DNA of 64,000 nt from Eutypella sp. D-1 (GCA_023313575.1 JAJTTP010000013.1:620001-684000), one strand, 5' to 3'. Counted from the first letter of the stretch, positions 24,521 to 40,046 are shown. Program-made: numbers and translations. Notes: a model not told the origin generated them from the letters alone.

Positions 24521-27500
24521 TTAGGGGTTATTCGGTTGCGGAGGCGGCGGCGCGAATTGGTTTGGCGCAAAAACCGCTGGGGAACTTGGGACGTAGTTCT
24601 CGCCGGGATTCTGCATGGGAGGTAGGGGCCCGCTCGCGACGCTGGAGAAGCTGGAGCTCGTCTTGGGATCGAACTCGTCCGGTTTCGCGAGGTCGAGGTC
24701 CTTGGCTAGCCCGACTAGGATATTCCGATCGACCATAAGTCCGCTCGTGGGCTGGGCAATCGTGTCGAAGAACTTGATCGTCTGGATGAAGAGGTTGGCC
24801 AGTAAAGACGTCTCGATAAACTGACAAAGAACCGGGTGCTTGTAGCACGCAGCCAGGATGATCAGATTTCCCCATTGGCTGTACATGTGGTTAGCAGATA
24901 GGCAAGCGTGTGGAAAAAATCCATGTCGAAAACTTACGCATGAGCTGTTCCAAAGACATTGGTGATGATGAGCCGCTGGCTGCTATCCATCCCATGGAAC
25001 GCTCGGGTGCTCTCGATGAGCGCACGGATGCCTAACTGGGCGGCTTCTAATATCCTTGGTTCGATAGTGGGCGACAGGACCTGTCCGTTCGCGCCGGCCT
25101 CCCTAGATCCCCAGGTCACAGGACCTACGTCCCCTTCAAGAATGGCCCGGATATAAACCCGATAGATGATGACCTGCGAGCCCCAATACTTTGCGCGCAG
25201 TCTTGCTGACAAGATATCAGGGGCAGGGGGGTCGTCGTCGGCCCACCGGTAGTCCTCGGGTACCCAATAATTCCTCGACTCCTTTACTTCGGCCTGAATT
25301 CGGCGAATGCCAGCATCTATCTCCATATCTTGAACCATGAGTCTCGGATCCCCGCTTTGCCTCTGATCATAAAGAAGGTTGTGAACTTGGTTCAGTTTCT
25401 TCCGTAAGTACAGCTGTGCACTGTAGCCCTGAAGGACACGCTCCTCGAACCCCTGGCTATTAGCGAGTACAAGGTTCGGATAAGGCATCTGGTCCTCATG
25501 CTGCATGATCGGCGATTGAGCGAGGGGTAACTCGGCGAGGATGTCGCTGTGGGTCTTGTTAGCGAGTATGGCCTACCACTACCTGTGCGGTGTAGTTTTT
25601 ACCTCTCCAGTTGCAGACAAGTCCAAAAGGCGAATGCCATCTGGTTGTCCCTCCTGGTCTCGATCGTCTTGGTTTCCTCCTTTAATCGGGAGAGTCGCTT
25701 GAGGCTCCTGTGGTCCACAGATTAGCAAATGCGGCCAAGCAAAGTAGAAACTCAACTCACGGTCGTAAGATAGCGTGCAGCCTCGTGCTTGCAAGGTTGA
25801 TATACGACCAGCTCTCAATGATTCGGCCCAGTTGTCCGTGATACAGTCCGGCCAGTATAAATACGTAGACGTGCTTGAGGTTGTGACCAGCGACATGACT
25901 ACCTATGATATCGGTCGCGAGCGCAAAATACTCTAGACCTGGTATCACGTCCATGTTCCGCTTCATTTGGATACCCCTAGTGGCTGGAGCTAGACCCTGA
26001 ATCGATGGTCTTCTACTCGACATCCCTCGTTCGATCTCTCTTGGGGAGGGCAAGCCGGATGACTGGGATTGGGAAACTACGCCTGGCGGCGAACCCTGGA
26101 GAGGCGATGCGGGAAACCCATTGCGAATCAACGGAGAATTGGGGGTTGGTGCGTCGGGCGTGTCGCGGACGACATCTGGAATCGGGTCCCTGTGAAGACA
26201 TATTTTGCCGAGTGCAAGGACGAGTAGAACGAGTGCGCTATGTATGGTCCGAAATCCCCGGCCCGGCTTCTGGAACGGGGAGGAGGTAGGCTCATCGACG
26301 GCTGGCGACCGTTTTCTCTTGCTTCCTGTCTCGATAAACGGTGGGACTGATGATGCCGGCTGGTTGATGAATCTCGCGCTCGAGCTTGCCTTCCCCTGCT
26401 TCGGCGGCCTTGCAGGTGGTAGCCCATCGAGGAACACCTTCACCATCGCATCGAGTTCCTTAGGGATGATGATGGGATGCATGTTCAGAATGTTATCTTT
26501 GAAGCTCTGCACGTAGTCCCACACTTTCCCCGGGTCATAATCTGGGTTCCCATCCGCGTTGATGACGCCCGTCTTGAAACTCGTCTGAGGGGCCGGTCCG
26601 ATTCCACCTAACTGACCCCAAGCCTCGCCCAACGGGGCTGGAGATGCAATATCTGAATAATCGTCGTGAACATCGGTCATTGCTTGGTCGGACTGGCTAA
26701 CGAAGTCGGAGTTGCGTATTTCCTGATCAAAGCCCTCGCCATATCCAAACACCCGGAGCATACCTCGCTGCATTTCCTGCCGAATTGGAAATTCCTCCAC
26801 GTGACGAATCCTTTCCTTTTCCAGCAGATGCTGCACCATTTTGCTGATCGGACCCCATTTCAACAGCAGCCCAGCTAGAGTTGTGTGAACGGGAGGCATC
26901 GCCGGCCTGCCTGGTTCGACGGGGGGGCCTGGGGGATCTTCCATCACATCATCGTCGACCCCACGGAGCGTTGCTTGAGCTTCATCAACTGTCAATTGCG
27001 GCCCCACGAGAGTCGCTGTCGGTGATGCAGCTGACTCTTCCATTCCCTCCTCTTTGGCCGTCAACGCCGGCGATGAAGGCGGCATATCAGGCCTGTCATC
27101 ATCTCCTTCGACTGACTCCATTTTCGTATCCGAAGATAACCTCTTCAATGTCGACTCAATACCGATGACGCGCTGCTCTAATCTTTTAATCTCTGCAAAG
27201 CCACTGGACATTTCCTCTTTCATGAGTGTAAGCATTTCCAAGATATCTGCCGTGGCTTTATCGGGCCTGGACAGTTGTCAGTGTAATCCGACCACCCAAT
27301 TATTTTCTGACTCACTGTTTCACTGTCGGTTCCCTATAGTTACATTTCACTCCCTTTTCCTTACAGTTCTTACAGGGTTTCGTCTCGTCGCATTTTGCCT
27401 TCAGCTGCCTACAACTGTCGCAAGCCTAAAGACTCGGTTTAGTAGGATGGAAGCGATGACCAACAGGGGGAATCCGCACCTGAGACGCTCGTTGAGCCTT

Positions 27501-28136
27501 GCGCTTAGCATTCTGGGTCTCCATAACAGGATACATCGCCTGGCCCGGGGGCGGGTGACCGTACACCGGACCCTCATATTGAGGGTGGTGAGGAACTGGT
27601 GTCGGGGGATAACTAGGAGGAGGGGGGCGGTAGATGGTTGGCGAGGGCGCCATCGGCGCACCGTTGTCGAAACTCATGGGCCGTCGTGGATCCTCGGGGT
27701 GCTGGGTAAGATGTGGTGGAGGAGGACCGTGTGGACCTGGCGGGAGGCCGTCTGCCACGTTGCCAGTGGAATTAGGTCTGCGAAGGTGAGGTAACGGCGG
27801 GTCGTCTCCTGGATCTCTCTTCACAAGGGGATCTCGCGGGGCATACGGAGCATATGGTGGGTGCGCTGGGGAAGGGGGAGGTGGTTGTCGATGATGATCC
27901 TGCATCGGCGCATAGAACTCAGGTTCATGTTGGCGGCGGTCGTCGGGATGGTGATGGGCCGGTGCTGGGGGGGGCTCCGGAGGACGAGAATATGGATTCT
28001 GCGGTTGATACGGAGCGTGCGCGGTATGGTGAGGTGTAGGATGTGGTAGAGATACTCCGTGTTGTGGTGTTCCGGCAGACCATGATGGACCAGTCATGAG
28101 ACGAGGACGCTTCGTCTCGGGTGGTGCAGAGTCCAT
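24521..28136 (-). CDS. Zn2Cys6 transcription factor, fungal-specific
   Basis: A nuclear DNA-binding regulator of the Gal4-type binuclear zinc cluster class. Six exons (28136-27480, 27425-27316, 27266-25761, 25707-25603, 25546-24938, 24878-24521; introns 49-60 bp) give 1114 residues. Residues 1-219 are a Pro/His-rich disordered region starting MDSAPPETKRPRL. The zinc cluster is coded mainly by the small exon 2, with Cys221, 224, 231, 237, 240 and 247 in exact C-x2-C-x6-C-x5-C-x2-C-x6-C spacing. A short coiled coil follows near 265-300. The fungal transcription factor middle region includes ESWSYINLASTRLHAILRPS near 738-758, then QMAFAFWTCLQLESDILAELP. A Pro/Asn-rich end closes the protein. A longer in-frame start at 28235 exists, but MDSAPP is the likelier start. 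The target genes are unknown. The gene's upstream side faces the 19 kb empty tract. Confidence 0.9.
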
Positions 28137-29154
28137 GCTTGTGATGATATATGTGCACAGTCGTGCAGCTGTATAAAAGGCACGACTGGTCATGCAACGC
28201 CGATACTGGGCGAGGCGGCCATGGAAAGCACTCAAGCACTTAGAGAGACGGGAAGGACCCAGGACAGAACAGGAACGGTTTCAAGGGCTGACAAGGTACC
28301 TCACTATACTCGGGCTTGTCTGGGCTGTGCGCGCCGCCGGACAAGACGGGGGGTGTTTGGGTGTGGAGCGGGTTGTGACGGCGTCGCAAGTCGTCCTTAT
28401 TGGTCTTATTGGTGAGCGATGACATATGAAGAAAGGGTCGGTGTACACAGAAGAAAGGGAAGAAGCTGGATGGATGGAGCCTGTCACTTTTGCTTGGTGG
28501 TCAAGTAGAAGCGCGTCGAGGCGTTCCCAGTTTGCTGGCTGTCTGGTCGAAGCTCGGCACTAGAAAACGAACCCCAGCGCCCAAAAAGACGGACGGAGGA
28601 TCAGCAGTTGGGCAGAGACGAAGCTACATCAGCTACATCACCATCCAAGACCGTATCCGGGTGTGTGCGCGCGCAGAAGGGAAAAAAAGAACAGAAACGT
28701 CGATAGCAGGCTGGTTAAGCTGGCAAGTCCCGGGAGAAGGTCAGAGTGTTGTGGCCCTAAACCATGGAAGCCGATAAAACAAGCCCAAAAAAACAAGTGG
28801 GTAATGAAAAGCGTCGCTCGCCTGGCTCACGGATCTCGAGATACAAGAACAACAACAACCGTGGTCAGGGTACTTTCGTACTTGCGTACAAAACAGTACA
28901 ATGGATGAACCAAGAGTTTTCCGCCTCACGAGGATCCTAGTCGAGGTACTGGCCCTGCCGAAGAGCGCCGCCGTCTTCGCCTTTCAAGGGAGCTAGCTAG
29001 GATGATCGAAAGAGCAGGGGTCATAAGAGCTGACAAGGGTCCAGGGAATAGTAGATACATACGATCGATGGTAGTAGTAGGAGGTAGACTAGGTAGGTAG
29101 TGGATATGTAGGTCATAGGTGGTAGGTAGGTAAGGTAATGAAATTTACAATACT

Positions 29155-29220
29155 ACACATACGCACACGCACATATACATGCGCACACACGCACACACAT
29201 ATGTAGTATATACACACACC
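29155..29220 (+). repeat. CA/TA-rich microsatellite
   Basis: Alternating CA, CG and TA dinucleotides over about 65 bases. Confidence 0.8.
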
Positions 29221-32200
29221 ATACACTTTGGGGCTATTTCTTTTTTTTTTCTCCTCACTCCCGAACTAAAACGTGGATGTTACCGACAGCCTCAGCCTTC
29301 GGTCCAATAGGCGATGGTAAGTGACTGTGTGGGGATGATAAGGATGATGATGATGGAAGCGGGAAGATAATGAATATGACGAAGAAGATTAGAAATGGCG
29401 AGTGACTTAGAGCAATAAAAGGGTCTCCGGATTTCCGGGTTTTCGGGTTTTCTTGTTCTCTGCTGAGAGAGGCCAGTATGATGATGTATATGTGTATAAG
29501 TAATAATAGAAGTTAAGTAGTGTACGTATGCGTATGTGAGTAAGAAAAGAGACTGGGTGTGAGAAAAGTAGGCCCTCGTCTCCTCGCCTTGTCTGTCACG
29601 TCACGTCACTTGCGCGCTAAATGCACAACGGACCAACTTGTCGAACATCGAATACACACCGATAGATAGTATGTAGGGGATGTCGCTGGCGCGCTGCAGA
29701 GTATAAACCCGAACTACCACCGGTCGAGCCCGTGGGTTCAAGAGCTTTTTTTTTTCTCTGGCTTTTTAGGGCTGGCCGCTATTGTAGGGCGGTGAAGGGA
29801 TATGAAGACGACGAACGATAGACGACAGATAGGCGACCAGCCAGACAGTACGATTGAGACTTGCGATGAGGGAGGGATCTTAGGAGATTGAAAATTGGCG
29901 GTGCCAAGAAGCGGAGTTGTGGAGGCGAGGCGCTTGTTTCTTCGCACGAAATGTGCATTTACTACCGTACAACACTTGAAGTAACATCTAAGTTGCTACT
30001 GCTGAATTCCATGAACAGACCAGTTGTGAATAGGTGTTCATTGGATATTCATTTTGACATCAGACGCCCATTAAAAGAGTGCCTGTACAGTCTACCCCAT
30101 ACAGCTATGTTGCTCAGGAGCGGTGGCCTCTGTATACTGCGCAAGTACTTAGTTGGACTGTAGTTGTATTTTAGTGATGATAGTATGCACGAAGGCGCAG
30201 GCACAAGCGCAGACTACTCTCTAATGGTCTTCAGGTGTAATTATTATCATGTACAGCAACTAAAACCCGAGCCACATGGGTAGAAAGATGGATGGGAGCA
30301 CAACAGCCCTGGATACTTTGTGGGGTGTCAGAAAAAAAGAGGTAGTGTAGGGTAGGATACCGGTTGTGGTAGCATAGAGATTTGTATTGTACATACACAT
30401 GTCTCAGGGGTCTCATCTCTTCCACCAGATCACAGGGCTGGATATTGCTTCTCCAATAGCAGGTCAAATATTAAAATACTCCGTAGCGTGTAATGATTAT
30501 GATCATAGTCATGACTTAAAGAACGTATGGGGACGAAACGGGTTGCCACAGGACGACGACAAAACGAGCAGATAAGGTGGAGAGGACGGGAGAGCAGGAG
30601 AGGTAGAGACGAGGTCGATCCCTGAATAGCCTTGGTACGTAGTGACTAAAGATCTCGCGAGGTTGGAAAAGACACATACTATGTACACACATACCTAACA
30701 CGAATACACTCACAAATGTTGACGACGATTCGAAATTGCTCTTTCTCCCCTTCCCCTCGATTACAGGAATAAGGACAACGAGCTATCGAGAAGCGTCACG
30801 AGCCAGTGTCAGAGATGCCTGCGCTAGATCGCCTCGTCATTCTTGTCCTTGGGCTAGAGTGGCTGATACTAGCTTAGGTGGACTTTAGAGTCATTAGCTG
30901 ATATTGAATATTTTACGTCGGCTGAAATATAACAAGTTGAAAGACGAAGCCTCGTTGACAAGCTTGATGATCCGCTAGACATGACAAGATTAGAAAAAAA
31001 AAAATGTGGATGAAGAGGGAAGAGAGCTCTCTGAAAGTATGGGACTTACCTACCAAAGATAGTGATGAGACCAAGCTAAAGTGCCCCAAAAATTAGTAGT
31101 TAAAAATGAAATAGTGGGGTCCTGTCCTACCTACATACCTATGTACCTAAATACGTAAAATATCACGAAATGGTTGGATTTTAGCGACCAGACCAGACTG
31201 ACAATGGTTTAGACCTGTTCTTCAAAGTCAGGTCATTTTTTATACGTAGTAATAAATATTTACGGATAGTAGTATCTACTATGAAATAAGAACCAACCAT
31301 CCTCATTACATAGATCCCGTACTTGGTAGACCTTGGAAGTGGAAGTGGCTACTGTACCACAGCTACAGCACCGCTACGGAAACTACCTGTCCTAGTACTG
31401 TGGGTGTACAACACATTATACATCAAGATGCGTGTGGGGTGAGGTATACCACGATGTAACTATGAATGTCGGCAGTATCACATGTGCTTTATAAAGTGAA
31501 GTACGTACCATATCTATGGAGGTACGTACATAGCAGATCTGTAGCAGGCCGGAGCAATACCAACTCCCTTCACCACCCAATTTGCAACTTACATCCACAA
31601 ATGCATGCATATATGGATACATTTCTGATACCGGGCAGTCACCATTTCACGGAAAGCATGTAAGTTCGAGTTGTCATGTTTCCTGGGCTGTCTCGGGTTG
31701 GGATCTTGAACCAGAGAAAAGAACACTTTGGTGTTACATGCCTTCATATAAAGGCCCTCCTCCGGACCTAGTCTAGACTCACGCGTATACGAACTTACGG
31801 TGGTGAAACAGCAGCACGACTGACAACCTGCTGCTGTGTCTGGTACGCATGGGGAACTCCATTTTGATCAGTTTGGAAGGGTGGAGATGGATCATGTCTA
31901 TCAGGTGGCACAGAGCCTTTTACTTTCTTGTGTAAGAGAGGGAGAGAAGGGGGGGTGGGCGGGGGAGCGACACGGTTTTGGGAGGGGCGGTGTCAGACAG
32001 GAAGGCAAGAGATGGACAAAAAGCTTTACAGTCCGCCGCAGTCTGGGGCAAAGGAGGCTTGACGTCCCGTGGCCCTGACGCCTTGTGATAGGTGACACAC
32101 CACCAGCATACTGGTACTACTAACTATGTGGTGGATCAATGTTCGAAAAATAAAAGTCCACCGCCGGTTTGAGGTCCATACTCTAGGTATGTCCTTTTTC

Positions 32201-35200
32201 CGGCTGGCTGTACTGATGTACTCGGATCTCGGGTAATATGAATTGATAATGGCCACAGTCCTGGACAATTTACGAAGCATTCAAGAGAGAGAAAAAAAAA
32301 ACCCAACGCCATGTACGTGGGCATCATCGCCCAGGTCTTGTTTTGTTTCGAGCGCAAATCTCTTGAATGATGTGCATTAGTACGGATTATCGGAGGTATA
32401 GTATAGCCAGAGGAGACATGGGGTCCGCCGAGCTTGTATAGACACCAAGAGCAGCAAGGCGGTTGTGGGTTCTTATACTCCTTGGCTCCCAACTAGAAAG
32501 TAGCACATGGTGGCTTTAAAACATGTCAAATCTAGACGGGGTAGTGACACCAGGAAAGACATCATTAGGGTTTACCAACATACCTATCTTTGCTTACCTA
32601 TGTACTTCCTAGAGAGCGCCTTGACGCCAAACCCATCTTACTCGTCAGTCTAGTCAGGTAATGACATAGACGGTGGTGGTGTCAACGGCTTCCTACGTAG
32701 ATACACGCATGCATACATATGTGAGTGTACAAACCGGCCCGTGCATTCACTCCACAGCCTTCTATAACAGTAATGCCCAACTATATCATACACCTTCCTG
32801 GGTGATATATGATATATTATGTGTGGGTGTATGTAGGCAGTAGACTAGATAATCAGTCGCTTGCTGCCGGAGAGGGCTGAGAAAAGCACCCGACCTAACC
32901 ATGCCGGCCAAGGACCCGGCCATTGGACGGGACGAGTTGTATCACGAATCCACGATAACGGGCCGCCCAACAACGGGGCGGTATTGACCACCGCCGCCAC
33001 CACGCTGCTGGGATAGCAAGGACAAAAGAAGTAAAGAGGGAAAAGGAGAAAATATCTCTGTTCCCGACCGTAAAAGATCTATCATTTTCGCCAATCTCAA
33101 CCGTACGTGCTCGCCTCCCCGTCGAATCTTCTGCTTCGCTTCACTTCATCCCATTGCCATCCCTTTATCGATAGAGTCGATCAGTCCGTGCGGGCGGGAC
33201 CAGCCAACTGGAGCTAGTTGCTGACCTTGGCATGTCACTTCCATGGGGCTCTCCGGTATGGCCGAAACCCGGGAGGATCAAAATTCTCACCAAGGCATAG
33301 CATCATGATTTCCCTCTTTTTGTTCTTCCCCTCTCTGTTGTCCATCAACTTGTTTTCGGGGTTCCCTGAAGTCGAAGTTGGTGGGCTGACGATCGGTGTG
33401 GGCTGGCGCGGTCTGTAGCTGCATACCTACATCCATGCATGCTTAGGTACTTAGGTAGGGTGTAATTACGTCTTTTTTAGTCCCGCCAACTACCACCTGC
33501 TATGTATAGAGCGGAGGGAATGGCGGCGGAGGGGTCACTCGTCCCTCGATGAAAAGAAGCCCCACCACCCCAATGGCAAAGATTCAGGCTTCAAGATCGG
33601 CAATTTAGCTCCGTGCTCTGGAGGGGGGGGGAAAGGGTCTTTCGAAAAGGGATGGAGGGGAGCCATCAGTCTCTGTCAGCCGGGAAACCTGGCGGCCGGC
33701 CAGGCCGCCGTGGATATCCGGGATAGTTAGTTCATTGCGGTTGCGGTTCCATTGCGGTTCCGCAATCGTAGCCCCCTGCCTCTTGGCCTAGGACACGGCC
33801 CGCCCGTCACAGGTTTCCAAGAACCCAATGCGACGGAAGGTTTGGCGATCGGTAGGATGTATCATCATCCGGTACCTGGGAGCCTGAGTGCAAATTTCTC
33901 CTTTTTTTTTCTCAATCTAATCTCAGCATGTACGTGATCAACTACAGCTTCCATAGAAACCCTATCTTGGCTGGTAACAAAGATACCTCGTAGTGTTCCA
34001 GCGCTGCGACGTTGCGGTCCATGTGTCCATGTAACTGTGTACTTCACAGTAAGTAAGTATGGAAGCTAGGTGGGATCGCTTCAGTTCACCTGTTGGTGAT
34101 CTCTGGGGATGGGCCCAGGTTCCCGAAATCTTATCACGTTATGGGCATGTACGTACGTAGCATTAAACACCTAATCAATCGGTCAATGCCCATCCATGGA
34201 TATGTACAAAAATCCAATTGCCGGGTCTAACAGGCATCTTGCGTAACCTTCAGCAGCCCTCGTTTATCATCATCCAGGACCTTGCAGATGTGCATCTCCC
34301 ACTAGGGATGGTGTATAAACTGTGTATACATACATTGTGGCTCAACTAACCCTTGTCCGTACTTGACCAAGCAGGTAGAATTTCAGTATGGGACCATGTA
34401 GTCCGTCAGTCAATTTTATGTTTTGCCGCTTGTATACTGGTTATCTCTATTTATTGACAGCATCACTGCCCAGAGTCATCGTATGGCTTTACTTTTATTC
34501 TTGTCGCTACACAATAACGGTGGGAGGCGACCGCACAGTGCATATCTAATCTACTAAAGAAGCACAAGAGAGGTATGCAAGCGTGCATGTTCCTATAGAC
34601 CCGTCAATGCAGGGTTACATTACTAGAGAGTAGAGGCGGCAGAGGCTGGACGATGGGATGGCATGGGATGGCATGGCATAGCATACATAGCATGGCACAG
34701 CACCCGCACCTACGAAGTAGCTAAGTCGACATAGTATGTTCTTTACCGCAAGACCGCAAATGCACGTGTTAGGTAATTATTATGTGTAGGTAAGATCCGG
34801 ATTTGCACGAGGTGCAAGTCTTGTATGCGGGTGCGCCTCTTCCTTACATGGGTGTCACCTTTGCCAATATGCCACTTGCTGCTTAAGTTGCATAGTGTGT
34901 AGGTGGCTAGCAGATGATGAAGGACGCCATGATGAAATAAGCATTGTTGCCGAGATTTTCCAGGCGCCCTCATCTTATACCTCTCTGCCTTTGTATGGTG
35001 CGCTAGCAAGCAAGGTCAGGGCAGCACAGGTTCACGTTACGTTTCTACAGCCAAACGGCAGCCAATGCGATGCTTCGAAAGCTCCGCAGCGACCCTTGAA
35101 TTCGGCAGTGCACTGGACATGCACGCCTATCTACTTCTGACCCCCCCTCCCCCTTCATCACCAAGACGCTGGCAGGCTCAAGTTTACACGCACGCACTGC

Positions 35201-38200
35201 GCGGTGAGTCGACCCTGCTCGTGGTTGGCTTATGTAAATACTTCACTATCCAACTCAAGACCCCCCGTCCCCCCCGAGACCCATCAACGTAAGCCAACTA
35301 GAACCCTCAACTTCATCCTCAACATGTTAAGACATGTATTATATATGTATTATATCGTCTGATATTATCTGCGCTATCTAAGTATGTAATAGTGTGTCGA
35401 TCTGAGCTAACGAGAGAAGTCCACTTGATATCCCGTAGACTTATCACGGACTGTGGCAGTTGTGCGGGCGTCTCTGGTTCTTGCTCCTCCGTCCTGAGAA
35501 ATCGAGGGAGTGCCGGAGGCGGCGGGGTGGATCATCGGGGGAAGGGTACCCGAATCTAATGAATTTCCCATGGGAATCTCTCCAACTAAAGAAGCTTGTA
35601 GTAAGTGCAATAAAGACGTCGACGCCTTGGGACTAGAGGAACAATGTCTTGCTTGATCTACTTCTAGCTACATTGTGAAATGGACATAATTATCCCGCTA
35701 CGTATTTCGTACTTACCTGTTTTAACTTCGTATTCGACAGATGATGGTTACAGACCCATACCGGTGAGCCCGGGCGAAAAGGCGGCCATCAAGTCGACCC
35801 GGCCTTACCCAAGTGAGGTTGGTACGTTGTCGATTCCCTTCATCCGCAATTGTCATGTGGACGGTTCATTCCGCTGATGGGAACAACTTCATTTCCGTGT
35901 ACTTTGCTTATAAACCTCTTACTCACGTTTTTATTGGTGCCCAAAGAGCAGATCAACAAGTAAGCGCGTGAGTGCACCAACACGCCGATCCACGGTGAGC
36001 TCGACGAGGTTTGAGAAGGAAAGAGAGAAAAGATCACAATAGGAGGCAGCTGTAACTACCATAATCATTGACACCGGGTCCGGCCTTACCGGCGTTAGAT
36101 CAGACGCCGTCGCTGAGGCGTTCATGCCTGACAGCAGCTCAGTCGAAAACATGTTGATCTCTCTAATAACTATTGCTGGAGGTCAAAGCTTCTAGAAGGC
36201 TTTTCTGCCAAACTAGTGAGCATGGAGGAGTGCTTGACGGTGTGAGGTATATAGGCTATAACAATCCAGGCTTCTAGAACGATTCCAGGTGAGGTAGCTA
36301 TCCGCGACGTTGAGAATTGCAACTCCAGGCCCACTATCTGTCATCGCTATCGACGACGGGCCGAATAGCTTCCCTCGTCGCCCTGAAAAAGAGGTTCGCC
36401 CTGAGAAAGAAGTTCAATCGATCCAGTCAACGCCTATCGAGGGGCTTTCGACTTGAGAAACTAGCATCTCTAGCTCTGACTACCTCAGTACTATGTAGGC
36501 CCTACTATGTAGTAGTAGCGAGACTTTCGTTCATACGGCACGGCCCTCCTCAGGCGAGCATGAAAGGTATGGAAACTAACGATACAGTGGTTCCGGCCGT
36601 TATTCTGGATGCGAGTTAGCTCGGCACCATGTCCATAACACCAACCCCTGCCAGGAAAATGGACCGAGGTCAGGATCCTCCACCCCATAGTTAACTTGTC
36701 TTTGACAAGCGCAGTATTCCGGATCCCTGCCTTACCAGTCACCAGTTGACCAGTTACCACCAACTGTGTCTGTACTATCTGTGGTGATCTATGGTTATGT
36801 AGATAAACCAGACTACCCCTATCCCTGGCTCTGGATTCGCCCAGTCTACCAATCTACCCAGCCATCGGAGATATTGTATCTCGCGCGCAGGTTTAAAAGG
36901 GTCTGGTACATATTATGTATAGTTACGCAGACGCCCCATCATGGCATGGGACGGAGATAGTCTCCTCCTATTCTGGGTAACAATGAGCAGTTGCGAGTCG
37001 ATCGCCTGGTTTCAGATACTTGCCGAAACGCCCGCATCTTGGCTTTGCCGATGGGCAGCAGTAGCAATGTACATAAAGACGGAAACTCGTTGGGCTAGTT
37101 ATGATGTATATTGAGCTGAAGTTGAGGTATTCCTCTATTTTTCTTAGCTGTTACTTGCGCGTCGGTGTTACGTGCGTAGTTAGTACGTATATACGTAGAA
37201 ACCCGCTCGCACCTCCTTTTGCACCGAACAGACGAGGTCATCACCACGTGCACTAAGCACGGCATACGGCATTTTTCAAAGCGGACTCTATATTTTTAAG
37301 TCGTAGTCCGCGCCGCGAACCCCGAATCACATACATCGACACCGTAGGTATGGTATCCTGCACAGATACTATGTACAACTGGGATTGTACATAGATATAA
37401 ATATCTCTCTTTTTCTTGGCCGCACAAGAAGCAACCGACTATTGAGGTACGTGCCCATCACTGCGTCGAGTAGCTGAACGGTCCCCTCTCCTCTCCCCTT
37501 GATAATGGTTCGGCCCTTAAGCGTCGCAGGCCGAAGGGCTACGCAGCACGTAGGCGATGTATCTGGGGTTCGCGTAGGCAGAACGGGTAGGTACATGCCT
37601 AGGTAAGCTGGCTATCTTTATTTGAGACCAAGATCTGTGATCGCCGAGCACCACCAACTCGGCTCATGTACGTAGGGTTGAGTCTAGGTGCCTAATTCTT
37701 TAGCGACATAGCTATAGTAGGGCAGACCTGAATACAGCTCTATCTAGGTGTCTGCCGGCAAATTGTCGATTCGTAGATTCCCGTCTCAGAAAAGGGCACA
37801 CGCGACGTCAGGGGAGAGACGGTTCGGAGATATCCTGCGAGGTTACAATGTATCTCGCAAATAGCTCCGTCGCCAGCGCCGCATGACCTTCTAGAAACCC
37901 GGCATACATAACCAGCCAGGTGGACTGATAGTTGATCCTTGTGCGGATTGGACTCTTTTCCCTCCTTCTTTTAGTCGGATAACCCCATCGGATAACCCCA
38001 TGAGACAAAGGCCCTACTTTTAGTATATTATGTATTATGATGAAGTCCCACACGACGATGGAGCTATAATTGTGCACATATTGTCAGCAAAAAGAGCCCG
38101 CCCGTCGGCGACCCGATTTTTATACGGTCCCGTGGCAGGGTTTTTGGCGAAGCACGGCGGCGTGTTGTCAGGGTTGGTAGGGCGACAGTCGACCCCGAGC

Positions 38201-40014
38201 TCTGGCTACATCATAATCAGTCTACTTTTATATAACTACGTTGCGTACTATGTACATAGAGAGCAGGGTCCAGGCTATGGGGCGGTAGACTAGTTAGAAG
38301 CTCTTTAATTATGTACGATCGGCATCGGAGATACTATAACCAAGCTAGCTAACCTTACATTGATCTTCCAACTAGGTAAGTGTCACGCCTATCGCGTGCA
38401 CCCTGTCTTGCCTGTTATCTGGGAAGGAGATTATCTTCAGAAGTTCCCCCCCATTTTACCCCTTCTACAACCTGGCTCTTGCCAGCCCAGACCATGCTCT
38501 GCCCTGCCTCTCATCTTGCTCGGTAAGGAATTCTATTGGGCCATTGCCGACCCCCGCCGCCTCGCCGAGGCTGATAGTAAACGCAACACGATCCCTCGCC
38601 AGGCTGGCCAACCAAGTCGACGTAACGTCCACCAGCAGCGGCAGGCGGGCGGGCGTACAAGCAAGATTAGCCACGCTCTTCCGCAGGGCTGGTTTCAAGT
38701 AACTACTCACGTACATAAGACTACATGGAGCATACGGAAGAGTCAGTTGTTACCCTAATTAGCACTCGCAGCGGCAATTTGAACGGCCGAGACAAGTATG
38801 TACCCATCTGGTATCTATTAATATGAAACATAAAAAATCTCCGGTAGAATAGGTGGAGTTGTCCATCAGATGAAGCATGACCCGAGCGTTTTAGAGGCTA
38901 CGAAGAAGTATAGATATGTACCTGTATTCGTATTGCTAGAGGCGATGTCAGCTTATGTAGGTGCCGATGGCGGAGCCGAAAAAGAATTGACCACTGGAGA
39001 TGGCACTGTTCGGAGTGGCCGCCAGCGCAGGATGAAAAGACGTTGAATGATGACCGTCTACTTAGATGCCATCTAGCCAGCTACTAACCATGGAGGCAAC
39101 AAGAAACTGTACGTATAGCCGTACGAGTCGTGATTTACACCCTCCCGTGGACGATCTGGATGCCCAACGGCGACTATCCCACGGATTGTCGTTGTGGCGT
39201 CGAGCGAAAGACACGCTAAACGGTGACTATGTTGTGTATAGCTTCTACAAGTTACAAGTTTACTAATGAGACTTCAAGTCGTTGAAAAAACTGGAAAAAA
39301 AAGAAAAAAAAAAAAGCACGGATACAATTTCTCCCCACGGGCTGGACCACCACGTGAGGATTAGTGTTCCCATCAGAGACACTTGGACACTCACTACTTT
39401 TGAGTACTTCGTACAAAGATAGTACCTACTTACAACTCTAAAGGCCGACATGAGGCGATTTTCATTTCCCGTTTTCGGTTGTACCAAAAGGATGAGCTAC
39501 GCTTTCCAGGATGAGGCCCGTATCTAAGTTCAGTCCCATCAACCATCAACTGTCAAACTACGGATGTAGTTTAGTGTAAGGGGTACCTTCTAGCTGGAGG
39601 GTGCCACATAAGAAAACCGTACCAACTCTACATACTAACCAAGTACATAATAGTTGTCTATCATGTCTAGCAGCCAGCCCTAGGTATGTAGATATAGTTC
39701 AACTTAACCTGGGAATATCAGATCAGTTGCGCGCGAGATGCAGTATGCAAGATGGGAGATGCAAGATTGTAAGATTGCAAGATTATTTACATGCTATGTA
39801 AGCATGTCATAACTACTGGGTACCGTAGTTAGGTCGCTAGCTAGCCTACAAATGGTTACCAACATCCCAACTATAGCGAATACAGTGGAGGTAAATCCAT
39901 AAACATTTTGTTAGGCACCAAGTTAGTTAGACATCTGAAACGCACAATGAGCCGATATGTATATACAGACGTATATCCATGGACAGGATTAGTTGAAGCT
40001 AGTCAAGGGAGTTA

Positions 40015-40046
40015 GACGGACGGACGGACGGACAGACAGACAGACG
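40015..40046 (+). repeat. (GACG)n/(GACA)n tetranucleotide repeat
   Basis: Eight tetramers in a row: four GACG, three GACA and one GACG. Confidence 0.9.

Noticed and set aside
36040..36190. Aspartyl-protease-like reading with IIDTGSG on the plus strand
   Set aside because: The DTGS-like word is isolated; flanking frames are closed and carry no retroelement domains.
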